Assembly (NCBI GenBank): GCA_003184365.1
Contig: NKYR01000021.1
Span: 309,232-373,231 of the forward strand
Length of the DNA: 64,000 nucleotides
Direction of reading: 5' to 3'
From: Evernia prunastri
Lineage: Eukaryota; Ascomycota; Lecanoromycetes; Lecanorales; Parmeliaceae
Below are positions 47,975 through 58,785 of the stretch, in pieces (within the stretch, counting starts at the first letter, position 1; each line of letters opens with the position of its first letter). Under the pieces are notes generated by a model. It saw nothing but the letters and a program-made list of their open reading frames with translations, made no database searches and was not told where the DNA came from. Both the position numbers and the translations under genes were made by a program.

Positions 47975-48856
47975 TCACTGCGAGCCCTGAATTGAGGCCA
48001 TCAACGCGAAAGCTTCTCCAGCAGTCTGTCTAGTTTGCCTCTCCACCTCCAGGTTCTTCTGAACCCAGTCGAAACGGTCTTTCCAAAGGCTCCAAGTACC
48101 CTTGCAGGAGCCTTCCCCCAAATCGCCGCCGCCCAAGGCATCACCATGCGTTGGGCTACGATCGATCTCTAGCTGACTCTCATAGACCACCTGGCCTGCG
48201 TGGAAGATCCATTGCGCTGCTGCGGGTACCCACCCGTTGAGTGGCCACACGGACTTTTGATAGTCTTTCTCTAATGCCTCGCGAATCGAAAAGAATCCAT
48301 ACTCGAGGTAATCGTCACAGCGAGCCATTGTGAGCCGGGCAGCAAAAGCATTGAGGTTCTGCCATTCTTGGCGTCGAGTGACGAGATCTGGAACGCTGGG
48401 CAGAGGGTCGTAGACTAAGGGACGAGAGTAAAGACGTCAAAGATCTCTAGAGTTATCACAGGTCGTTCAGGAATACTCACAGTTCCAGGAATCACGCATG
48501 ACTTCATGAAGAAATGGCAGGTCGGCCCAGGTCCACCCACCTCCACCGACAGGTATATGATCCGGCTGAAGATCAGGTATTTGCTTGATTGCGGCCAATA
48601 GCTTGACCAATTGGTCTTGTGTCTCGGGAATCTGCTGCGCGGCATCAAGCAGGAAAAGCCAAAGCCTCTCAAACACCCAGTCAGGATTAGCTATTCCGAA
48701 CTCTTGCTCGTCCTCTTTGGAACATGAAGTAGTGACATTCATGGCAGCCTCGCTAGGACCCAGATCTCCGTTTAGGAAGTCTTTTAATGCTGACACTTCA
48801 GATGGGGTTGGACCGTCCTCTACCAATCGTTTCTGTTGGAACCATGAACGATACAT
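47975..48856 (-). CDS. DUF3632-like fungal protein
   Basis: Exon 1 is 48856..48481, the intron 48480..48415 (66 nt, GTGAGT to TTAG) and exon 2 48414..47975, giving 271 residues. The protein is helical and tryptophan-rich. It has FERLWLFLLDAAQQIPETQD early, VGGGGWTWADLPFLHEVMRD before the splice, then EWQNLNAFAARL and FSIREALEKDY, then WVPAAAQWIFHAGQVVYE. This pattern matches the uncharacterised family of fungal proteins labelled DUF3632, which has no known reaction. No membrane segment or signal peptide is seen. It neighbours the catabolic genes by position only. The label is by pattern memory and moderately certain. Confidence 0.7.
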
Positions 48857-49546
48857 TGCAGCATGTACAAATGAGTTACAAGACCGAGTAAGATAGCGTT
48901 TAATCTTAAGGCCTGTGTGGGTGTGGAGGTGTCCTTTGACAAACGCTAGATGGCCTCCAACAAGTCTTGGGAGATCCTAAGCTACCCCGACAACTCAAAA
49001 GGCGACTCTGCAGAGACAAATGTGTCTGCCTGGGGGAAAACGTACGAAGATGCTTACAGTCGGAAATAGTATTTTAATTTAACAAACGCACGCGGGTTCG
49101 AGACTTGTGGGCCGACTTCGCTTGTCATGTATGGTAGTACTTTAGTCACTTATCAGGTATGTTGTATAAGGTAGGGAGATCGGATGTAAGATCGGTTGAC
49201 GTCGGTTAGAATCGGCCAGCAGGATGGAGCATACTCCGTGACTTGCAAATATCTGCGACCATGAACAATAATCCAATGACTTTGGGGAAGATATCTCGTC
49301 CGACGAAAACCGCGCAGCTTCGCACATGGAATATATAAGAGGTAAGGCTCTGCTTTCAACTCGACTTTACACGAGCAAAACAACATCCACAAAATCCAAA
49401 CAAAGATCTTCATTTCTCCTCCTCAATCCTAGAGATCACGGACCAATGAACCAGACAACCTCCTTAAAGACCAACCACTAAACAACGGCAGCACTATCAC
49501 ATCTCCAAATACCACTCACAGCTTTCATCCACCATCAACATCTACC
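48857..49546. promoter_or_regulatory. Intergenic with a likely promoter for the small ORF
   Basis: A TATA-like stretch (gaatatataagag, near 49329) lies about 215 bp upstream of ATG 49547. It is followed by an A/C-rich leader with CAAAC-type motifs (49378..49540), the usual look of a highly expressed fungal 5' leader. No other coding frame is supported. Confidence 0.45.
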
Positions 49547-49756
49547 ATGTCCGACGCTCTTATCCTCGAATTTCTGTCCTCCCCCCGCCCCAGCAAGCGC
49601 GGCAGCCAAACGTCCTACCATAACCACACTACCATAAACTCCTCTCCCGCTTCATTGAATAATCACTCCAACGTCCGTACATCCGTCGGCAGCAAAGGCG
49701 GTAAGGGCAAGACGGGAGGCTTCGATTGGATTAGACAAATGAGGAGAAAGGCCTAG
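49547..49756 (+). CDS. Small basic protein, unrecognised
   Basis: A 69-residue frame with Ser/Asn/His-rich composition and a glycine/lysine-rich end (GSKGGKGKTGGFDWIRQMRR, then a short basic terminus). No family is recognised. The case for a real gene rests on a good start context, a TATA-containing promoter and leader upstream, and a compact, non-repetitive reading frame. The C-terminal Gly-Lys and Arg-rich segment could bind nucleic acid or acidic membranes, but this is speculation. Confidence 0.45.
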   Translation: MSDALILEFLSSPRPSKRGSQTSYHNHTTINSSPASLNNHSNVRTSVGSKGGKGKTGGFDWIRQMRRKA

Positions 49757-50545
49757 GCGTTCTCATTCCATCAGAGTTGGATTGATGTACACAGTTGAGG
49801 CATGCGGTCAAAGGTGACCAGTGGGTTGCTTAGCGGAATCGTTGCGCAATACTTGGGTGGTTCTCGGGTCGGGCTGTGCCTATTGTCAGATGTTTTCACA
49901 GAGCCAGATACCCTGTCGGTATTGATGCAGTATTCGCCATACACGAACGTAATACAATAGTAATATCCAATGAAGATATTCCAGCTTGCTCTCACGAGAT
50001 ACTGAAGTTTCTTGTAACATGCTTAGCTAGATCTTGGGTGGGTGTTTGAAGTCATGACAGACTGGAAGTCGAAAAAGCGATATAGATTAATGGAATTGAG
50101 TGCCTAGAATCCCTGACTTCTCGAAACGCGGCAAAGGTACGGCCTCTGCTTGGGTCAAAGATTATCAAAAGAGGTTTTTGTTGGAAATTGCTGCAGCACC
50201 AAGCCCTGCAGACTTGTAGCTACCCATGTTGTGGCAAAATAGCTTGCTTCTCAGGCATATAACCTTCACACCACTCCTAATGAAGTCAATCGATCCTTCA
50301 TGACCAAATTCCAACATTTTTCAATTGTGCGCTCGTAAACTGTATAGCAAATTTGCCACTCCGGAGGGCTTTAGCAGTACATCGGCACGCCTTACTTCAT
50401 GAAGCGTAGCGGTAACCTATGTGCCAGCGCCTTGGCAAGAAAGAAAAGAAAAGAAAGAAAAAAAGGAAGAGCGATAAGTTCTGCGATATGTTCATTTCAT
50501 CAAGATATCTTTGAATCGCAACTTGACTGCTCTATTCTCTAAAAG
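49757..50545. other. Intergenic, convergent
   Basis: About 790 bp, AT-rich in part, with a purine run at 50440..50475. No supported frame. Confidence 0.5.
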
Positions 50546-51788
50546 CTATTCCTCAACCACAAGACCTAATGCTTCTCGTCTACTGGGTGCCTCATTTTGG
50601 AAGTAAGGAACTTCAGCTAGAGCCGTGACCCTTGTGCCGTGTCTCGGTTGGCTACCTTCGTAATCCCAACTCGCGTTGTGGATGGTAATCCTGAGATATG
50701 GTTAGCATGGCCCGGATCTCGAAGAGAATCTTTGTTTCAAGGCCGGCTCTACCTATTATCCCACAGTGCGCTTGTACGCGGTGTCCACTTGAATCGGACC
50801 TGTATGTCGACATTCTTTTCATAGACATCGTACAGATACCCGAGGAGAAGATCGCTCTCCGCCTTGTCTAAGCCCACAATCCTGACTGTCATCGCTCGAT
50901 TTACCCAAAGCGCTTTCCATCCGGTCGCGGGATGGACTCTCACAAGAGGGTGCACACGCTCCACGTACTTGGGACCGGCCGTGGGATCATCTCGGTCAAG
51001 GTAGGCATGAGCAGAGCGGTAGACAGCCTTTTTGCCGTCGATAATCTTGCGAAAGTCGGGGGAAAGCTTTTCGTAGGCCGAGTATCCACTAGCCCAGAGG
51101 GTATCCCCTCCAATAGTCGGAACGGTATCATTGTGGAGGTGGGTCACCCCTGCAGGCTGGCGTTCGTGTACGAGGTCAGAATGCCAGCGGGACGCCCCTC
51201 CGGGGCTGCGGAAGTTGGCTTTGGCCTCTGTTGCTTGTAGCTCTGGCCAGATGACGGTTACGCCAGCGACACCTGGGACCTGAGGTACTTGAGGCTGGAA
51301 ATCGTCAAATCTGAAGTATCGAAACAGAGAGTGACAAGGCTCACATGCACTTCAACCTCTCCATACCATTCTCCTAGAGATTTTTGCTGCTGCGGCGAGA
51401 TATCCTGGTCCCGGAAGAAGACAACGCTCCTTTCGGCAATCAGCAGCCCTAGCTCGTCTTTTTGCTGGTCCGTCAAGTCCTTCAGCTGTAGGCCTACAAT
51501 TTCAGTCCCAATATGTGCAGTCAAATCGATGACTTGCTTAGCCGCAGACAGAAGAGCACGCTTTGCGGGATCAGCTCTTGCGCCGGGGTCGATATGTTCC
51601 CGGTGGTAATCACGGATTTTCTTGACATCTTGTAGGTACAAAGGCTTTGCCGGACGGTAGGGATAACCATTAGATAAATCTATTTCCGCCTTTTCCAGGC
51701 GCTTACGGGATCCGTCAGGTAGGTTGAGTGTGTCTTTCTTTGGCTGGACGACATCCAATATTACTGGGTCAATTGCAGTCGGAGCCAT
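50546..51788 (-). CDS. TauD/TfdA-type alpha-ketoglutarate-dependent dioxygenase
   Basis: Exons 51788..51345, 51294..50753 and 50690..50546 give 376 residues. The introns are 50 and 62 nt. The product is a non-heme Fe(II) enzyme that hydroxylates taurine or another sulfonate with alpha-ketoglutarate, releasing sulfite and an aldehyde. The iron triad is visible: SRWHSDLVHE (His and Asp) and TIHNASWDY (distal His, formed across the last intron). The alpha-ketoglutarate-binding Arg is in RHGTRVTAL. PGVAGVTVIW, GDTLWASGYSAYEKLSPDF and HPATGWKALWVNRAMT are also typical. The gene is divergent from an MFS transporter and close to a flavin monooxygenase. This arrangement argues for uptake and breakdown of a sulfonate or related compound. 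The related remnant at 24912..25539 is a different paralogue. Confidence 0.92.
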
Positions 51789-52687
51789 CTTTGTTACGTC
51801 AATATTTCAGGGAGGCTCGAGATCAGAGGGGACTCAATTGGCAACTGCCCGCATTCATATTCTCCTTCGACAGGACCTGTGGATCTGACACCTGCTACCA
51901 CTGCTCGCAAATGTTGCCCTTTACGCGTTGATTGTAAATCATGTCAAGCGGGGTAGATCACGCAATCCTGTCAAACCAATACGAATGGTGTGTTGTGTCT
52001 GAGCTAATAATTCAACGACCATGCGGCTGTCACGCAATTCTACTTACCCCGCTCATTGTCCACTAATGCAAGCTTTGCATCTTTATACACGTCCATCAAG
52101 CTTGAATCGTGCAAGGCCTCGGCCAACGACATCCTACTCATGAGAAAACATCCCGCATTGCTACCAATCTCACGTCGTTCTTGGGTGCTAGTCTTGCTGA
52201 TTGCGCATTGTCGCCATCCTGGATCTTAAGGCATCACGAGTTATCCAATCGCGAGCCTCGTCCCATCGACATGGAGACGCATATCCTTGTGATTCTTGCA
52301 CCACGTCTTGGTATCCTGTCGACTTTCACCGTCGAGTCCAAATTTCAGATAACGTTCTGAAAGCCATATGGACGCATCAGGTCTAGAGACGCGTCACATC
52401 TGCATCCACGAGAATGCTATTTCTCTCCCTGCTTCGTTCCCTTCCGCTGGTGGCCGCACCTCCGACATCAAGGGAAACTAAAATTCGCGGTTGATCAGCA
52501 CGCAATTGATATCCAAGTTGCGTCATGTACATTTGGGGTTTCAAGCTGCTCTGGGCGGCCTGAGAAAAAAGCCGTGAACACCACCGATTAAATTTGTCTA
52601 CTGTGTCTCTTTCGTTTGACGAAGACGAGGCCTCAATCTATCTGGTGTCGCTACTCCTTTCTCCTCCTTATCATCATCTCCGGCAGC
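51789..52687. promoter_or_regulatory. Divergent promoter region of TauD and MFS genes
   Basis: About 900 bp between oppositely oriented starts. Short frames (52109..52360 and others) have no motif. Shared control of the two genes is inferred. No defined site was recognised. Confidence 0.45.
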
Positions 52688-54792
52688 ATGTATCTTAGTG
52701 AAGATCAGTACCAAGGGGAGCCTTCCGACAAAACGGAAGTGGTCATTCAAGAAAATGTTAAACGAAAATGGCAGAGCTATGTGTGGGATACACTTGATAA
52801 ATCGCCGGAGGAACGCAAATTTCTGTTCAAGCTTGACTTCGCATTACTGACATTTGCTTCCTTGGGTGGGTCACACATCACTTCTCGTATGCGTGAAAAC
52901 TGACAATCGTAGGCTACTTCATTAAGTATTTAGACCAGGCAAACATCAACAATGCTTTCGTGTCTGGAATGTAAGCAGTATAATGAACCACCCTCGCCAT
53001 GTATGCTTATATCGTTGGTTCATGAAGGAAAGAGCAGCTGGGGTTGTACGGCGATGAACTGAACTACATGCAATCTTGTTGGACTGCTGGTTATGTTATC
53101 GGGCAGATACCTAGTAACATACTTTTGACTCGCATTCGTCCATCCATCTGGATACCCTCAATGGAGGTACGTCTTTGGCCTATGTTAGATTTGTAGATGA
53201 CTGACCACTCTCCACCAGGTCACCTGGACCGTGCTTACCTTTTGTTTGTGCCGTTGCACCAACGCTCGTCAAGTCTATGCCCTCCGCTTCTTTGTTGGTA
53301 AGCGGCCTACGTTCATCATCTGTTCCTTTCCAATGTCAACGTCCGACTGATCTCCATCTACTAGGTCTAGCTGAAAGTTCCTTCTACCCCGGAATGCAAT
53401 ATGTCATCGGCTCCTGGTACAGAAAGGATGAGCTTGCGAAGCGGTCTTGTATCTTTCACGTCAGCAGCGCGATCGCGACAATGTGTTCCGGCTACTTGAT
53501 GGCGTCGGTCTATCACCTAGGCGGTAGAGGTGGCTTCGCTGGCTGGCAGTGGTTTGTAGTCCCCACGCTTTCTATTCCCTCTGATCAGGACTGAGACGCA
53601 AGACCAGGCTGTTCATCGTCGATGGAATAATCTCTCTACCAATTGCTTTGGCCGGGTATTTCTTCATCCCAGATGTACCCGAGACTTCTCGCGCATTCTA
53701 CTTAAGCAACGATGTACGTGTACCTTCTCCGTGTTGTATATCGTTGAGACTGAATCCCATCGTCTAGGATCGAGCGTTTGCAAACAAGAGAATGCAGCTC
53801 GAAGGCCGGAAACCACGAGCACCGTACACGAAGGCGAAAATACGCAAGATACTGACATCCTGGCATATCTACGCACTTACGGCGCTTTATGTGTAAGGCT
53901 GATATTTCTTCGCTTACTGACCCGAGAGGACATGGAAGCAGTGGAACCTGACAGTCACAGGTTTTTCAATAATGGCGGCGCAGCCGCAGCCCCTGTGTTT
54001 GCTCAATTTCTTAAGGATTCAAAGCACCCAAAGTACTCCATCGCACAAATCAACGACTACCCAACAACGACATATGCCGTCCAAATTATCACGACGCTCG
54101 CGTACGCGTGGATCTCGGATTCCATACTCAACGGAGATAGGCTGCCGCCGATTGTCTTTGGAGGGGGATATTTCACTGTTAAAATCTTCCATACAGATTA
54201 TAGACCAAGGGCTGATTACAAATGCTAGATTGTCAACATTATTTGCTATGTATCTCTCGCAATTTGGGACATCGCAGAGGGGTGGCGATGGACTTGCTAC
54301 ATCTTGATGGGTGCTGGCTTTGGCTTATCCGGTCTTTGCATGGCGTATGTGAATCTTCTCCAATTGTGCACTCTTATGCTAGCGCTAACGGCTCAATTAG
54401 TTGGGCCCATGAAATCTGTGCAGATGACAACGAAGAGCGAGCTATTGTCGTGGCTAGTATGAATGAGATGGCTTATGTTCTCCAAGCTTGGCTTCCGCTG
54501 CTTGTGTGGCAGCAGGTCGATGCACCGCAGTATCGGAAGGGTTTCATCACTATCACCGCTCTTTCAGCATCACTGATTGGGACTGGCTTCATCACGAAAG
54601 CGCTGCACAAGCGTCAAAACGAAAGGTTGGTTCGAACCTAAAGGGGCTGAATAGGACAAGACTGATCTATGCTTCTCTTCTAGGCAGAACCAGCACTCAC
54701 AGGCACAGGAGCAGCATATCGAAGAGCAAAACACCAGGTCGTCTGGTGAAGACGTGGCATCTGAGCATGTGCAGATCACCGCTAAAGATTAG
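52688..54792 (+). CDS. MFS transporter, Dal5/allantoate-permease-like anion:cation symporter
   Basis: Eleven exons: 52688..52865, 52913..52970, 53028..53166, 53219..53297, 53365..53551, 53608..53713, 53768..53892, 53961..54177, 54229..54344, 54401..54625, 54684..54792. The total is 512 residues and closes exactly. Landmarks: LGYFIKYLDQANINNAFVSG (helix 1), MQSCWTAGYVIGQIPSNILL, YALRFFVGLAESSFYPGMQY, the loop GSWYRKDELAKR, LFIVDGIISLPIAL and FFNNGGAAAAPVF. The subfamily moves small anions such as allantoate, pantothenate and, in some members, sulfonates. The eighth donor is odd. The usual site after IVFGG reads GG instead of GT, and the next in-phase donor (GTTAAA at 54178) adds four residues. 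The start is ATG 52688; a longer upstream reading has no Met context. Confidence 0.88.
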
Positions 54793-55521
54793 GCCTGTAC
54801 AGTTCATAAGACTACCGAGTACAGACGTCGAGCTGCTTGTGTACACCCTGAAACCAAGTCTTTTTTGTCTCGAGCAGCTGTGAACTCACCTCGCGTATAC
54901 TGGCCTTGGTCGTTCAATATCTACACGATCGGACGCTTCTCTAGCATATCAAGCTTGGGTTTTCGTATTTCTAATCTACTTCGAGAATGCTCATTAACGG
55001 CTTTACCCTGGCGAGGAGGAGTCAAGAGCAGAAATTTCTGCTTGGGAGAAAGACTCGGCTCTATGACATAAACGATAGTTCAAACGGCTCAATCAACTCA
55101 AATTTCAATTCATGAGAACATTCTAGATTAGGAAAATAGAGAGAAGCCCTTGAGCTAGCGCTCACCTCGGGGTAATAATGGTCTATGAGATTGTCTAACA
55201 AGTCAATATGATTGGGGCCTATGTTGGAGGATGGTTTATCTTTGATCCACTGAAGCTCCAGCGTGACCACTCATGCAGCATCTCCACTCACGAAGGAAGA
55301 ATCGCAATCAAAACTATGTCAACGAACCGTTTCTCTTCCGCCATGTTCCTTCCGATTGCGTGCTCAATTGCGTGCTTGCGTATATGCATAAGCGAGTTCG
55401 TCGTTCCAGCCAATCAAATTGAAGGGCATCGGGAATCTTGCATTGTCGATCATCTGCAGCTTTAGATAACCACCTAAATATTGCGCACGATACTGAAGGA
55501 AATGTCTACTCTCAACCAGCG
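54793..55521. other. Intergenic, tandem genes
   Basis: About 730 bp between the MFS and FMO genes, both on the plus strand. It carries only short frames without motifs. Confidence 0.5.
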
Positions 55522-57221
55522 ATGAAGGTGGGTATAGTCGGGGCAGGCATCAGCGGCGTCGTTGCTGGAGCTCATCTCAGAGCAGCCGGTATAGAGGTTA
55601 CAGTCTTCGAAAGAGCAAGTGAGGCGGGAGGAGTATGGTAGGGAGCTTCCCACCAGTGAATTTTTAAACTTGACATTAATCCCCCTAGGCTCTACGACGA
55701 GCGGCTTCCACCAGAGCCGACTTATCCTTCAATCCGACCTTCGGTGGCGGACTTCTACCACGATGAGGAGAGAAGAATTAAAGGCGGACAACACCAGCGA
55801 TGCTACCTTCATGCCGGCGACGACATAAAGCATGCTCCACCAGGGTCAGCCGCTCCCACTTTTATCTACTTCGAGCGTGGGGCTGATCAAAGGAGAAGCG
55901 AACAGGCCTTGTTACGAAGGACTTTCGAATAACGTTTCTACAAGATTGATGAAGCTCAGAATCAATTCGTGGCCGGATGGCACAGCGGACTTTGTTAATC
56001 ATCGAGTACTAAACGAGTACATTCAGGACACATCCCACAAATTGGGAGTGCACTCGAGGACCGTGTATGACACTCGTGTTGAGAAGGTAGTTAAGCGTGG
56101 ACAAGCCTGGAAAGTGCAAACTACAACCTTGATCAAAGATCAGAGCGCTTCTTATAGGGCTGAACGTGACTGGGTAAGCTTCGCCTCCTACGCAGTAGCT
56201 CAAATTAACAGGGCTTTAGACTTTTGATGCCGTCGTCGTTGCGTCTGGTCACTACCACGCCTGCCGTATTCCAGATATATCTGGGCTTACTGCATGGAAG
56301 CAGCGATGGCCTAGTCGTGTCCAGCATTCTAAGAGCTACAGGCATCCGAGGAGTTTCAAGGACCAGGTGAGTGGGCCGAGGCCTTCGAGCTGCTGGGGCT
56401 TGCTATTGAAACGCACTAACCAAGCGTGCTACTAGAATATTCTCCTAGTCGGCGCGGGCGTCTCGTCAACGGACATTGCTCGTGAGATAGGCACCCAGGC
56501 AAAGAAGATATATCAAACCTCCAGGGGCGGAGCTTTTGATCTCCCTACAACCTTTCTCCCGTCTGGTGCCATTCGGATCTCTGGGGAAATAAGCGCTTTC
56601 GAGATTCACTCAACAGAAGATACAGAGCTTAGAGATTCGTCTACGCCAATACCTGGGCGGATACTTTTCAAAAAAGGTGAAGTGCTTACTGACATCCATC
56701 GTGTCATTATCTGCACAGGATACCTCATGTCATTGCCCTTCTTGCGGCAGTATCACAGCGACAAGACCCCTGTCCACGAAGCAGACGACAAGGTACTTGT
56801 GACAGACGGGACACAGATCCATAATCTACACAAAGACATCTTCTACATCCCCGACCCAACTCTCATTTTCATCGGCATTCCATTTTTCACCGCCACCTTC
56901 ACACTTTTCGAGTTTCAGGCCATGGCAGTCGCATCTGTTCTAACGGGAAAGGCTTTGCTGCCGGAGGCCGACGAAATGAGAAAAGAGTATCAGCGGAGAT
57001 TGCAGAAGAAGGGAAATGGTAAAATGTTCCATTCGCTGAAAGATCGAGAGGTCGAGTACGTAAGCGAGCTTCTGGATTGGGTAAACAGAGATGGTGCAAG
57101 GGTGGGAGCTGCGCCGCTGGAGGGACACACGAAGGATTGGCACGCTGCTAACGTCGATCGCCTGGAAAAGATGCGACGACTGATGCAAGACAAAGCCCGT
57201 GATCTAAATAGCTTTTCTTGA
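55522..57221 (+). CDS. Flavin-containing monooxygenase (FMO type)
   Basis: Exons 55522..55637, 55689..55844, 55906..56173, 56220..56366 and 56436..57221 give 490 residues. The introns are 51, 61, 46 and 69 nt. The FAD motif is VGIVGAGISGVVAG at the N-terminus. The spliced reading continues as EAGGVWLYDERLPPEPTYPS, then GPCYEGLSNN, GHYHACRIPDISGL and the NADPH motif LLVGAGVSSTDIA, then IICTGY and WVNRDG near the end. It oxidises nucleophilic N or S atoms, or substrates of Baeyer-Villiger type. Its place beside the TauD and MFS genes suggests it acts on the same nitrogen- or sulfur-containing compound. The third exon's upstream donor is GTCAGC, weaker than usual, but it is the only one that keeps the family reading. 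Confidence 0.9.
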
Positions 57222-58288
57222 TACTCCATGGCGCTCTCCTGGACATCATATAGAATGGTGCATCCCCATAGAAATCACTCGCTTACATAATATCGTAAAT
57301 ATTAGTCTAAATAACAAGAAATTGCTAAGATGCTTGCAAATCATAACGTATGCCAAGCACACACAATAACGCGGTGATACTGTTGTATACTTTGTCAACA
57401 CTCTCTCGTTCTCTTCCGAAGGTAGCGCCGCGCTCAGCATCTGGGCTTGTCGTTCTTTATAAGCCAAGAGATTATGAAGCTAAAATAGAGCGAGTTATAA
57501 CTTTTGTTTCTTCAAGTCTGAAATCCCCTTTAATCTTTCGTAGTGTTATCGCCGTCCACGGGCGTTGAAGCAGAAGCAGATCTTACATGAGAGCCGCGGC
57601 ATAACTTGCTAGCTTAAAAATCGATGAATATGATTTTTAATTGTAAACTACTGTAAGTATGCTAGGCCTAATGAAGCGATGTAAAAGCTTTACAACTAAT
57701 ATGAATGGGTTCCGCGATTTGCCCGATGCGAAAAATGATAATTTGAATGCCTTTTAGTCTGCACGCAGTAGCTAACGGCCGTTCAGCCACGTACTTCAAC
57801 TCGGCATATCCGTTGTCTCCACGGTCGTTCTAGTCATCACTGTGGACATCTGGGATCTTGTTGTCATGGGAGAGGTTGCTGCTGTTCATTATGGCACTGA
57901 CTGTGGAGAGGAAGAAAGCCTGGGCGTTCTGGGAGGAGTTTGAGTCGAGATCGGTTAGCTGCTGGACGTCATTGATGTGATGTGAGAAGTACTCGAGTGT
58001 GAGGTTGAACTTCGCCTCCCACGCACTATGGACAATGTGAGTGACGTTTTGCAGAAGCAGACTGTAACGGGAGGCTGCTGTTCCGAGGCCTAAGTTAGAG
58101 AATTTCCAATTAAACGTTCGAATCTTTTCAGCGGATTACTATCATGCTTGATCATTTCATTGACTGTACTAAGATTAATGCACCACCGTCATTTGATTCT
58201 CATGTGCTGGTACATTTCGAGCATCCTTGCGATGGCGCGGCAGCAATGAAATGGCGACGCTCACTGTCGTCACAGAGGTCGTTTATGC
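57222..58288. other. Intergenic, no gene seen
   Basis: About 1.07 kb, AT-rich in its first half. No supported frame. Confidence 0.5.
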
Positions 58289-58610
58289 TTATACTGTCCG
58301 GAACAAATGGCGAGGGTTATGAATCTCATCCTTGTCGGTAATACATCTGTAACACAAATTATAGTCTTCGCACGTCTCGCACTCAAATCGATCTCCATAG
58401 ATAACCTGCGATGGATTAGAAAATCGCTCCTGAAAAGAGCAGCCAAGGAGAATAGCGTACCATCCCACAAATATCACATGATACTACATCATTCCTAACA
58501 CTCTTCACGCCTTTCGGATACTCTCTGTGATCCAAAAATAAGCCGTCGGTGTTACCGTGTAATCGGCTATAGATAGCGTAGGATCGAAACGTAAGAGTTT
58601 CTAAATTAGG
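58289..58610 (-). pseudogene. ZZ-type zinc-finger fragment
   Basis: The last exon 58405..58289 encodes YGDRFECETCEDYNLCYRCI and ends HNPRHLFRTV at a stop. A 55-nt intron (58460..58406, GTACGC to CGCAG, branch TCTAATC) joins it in phase to an upstream segment ending VVSCDICGM, the first CxxC of the finger. The upstream frame (FLDHREYPKG and others) is open to about 58600. From there I find no convincing exon link to the ATG-headed frame at 58786..58601. A ZZ finger binds two zinc ions and usually mediates protein contacts. The fragment may be the 3' end of a real small gene or a relic. Confidence 0.5.
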
Positions 58611-58785
58611 TGATAGGCTAGTAGCCCATCCACATAAGGGGCGCAGTCACCTTCCTTCGCGTGACGATCACACAAAGTCGTGCGACGATCAGGGGCTCGG
58701 TCTGAGTAGATTTTGAAATCTTGGCTTTTGTTTTCTCTTACTAGCTCACAGTAAAGATATTCAGATATCACCATAATCGTTAACA

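Noticed and set aside
49085..49110. tRNA-like B-box (ggttcgagact)
   Set aside because: No A-box at the right distance and no acceptor stem could be paired.
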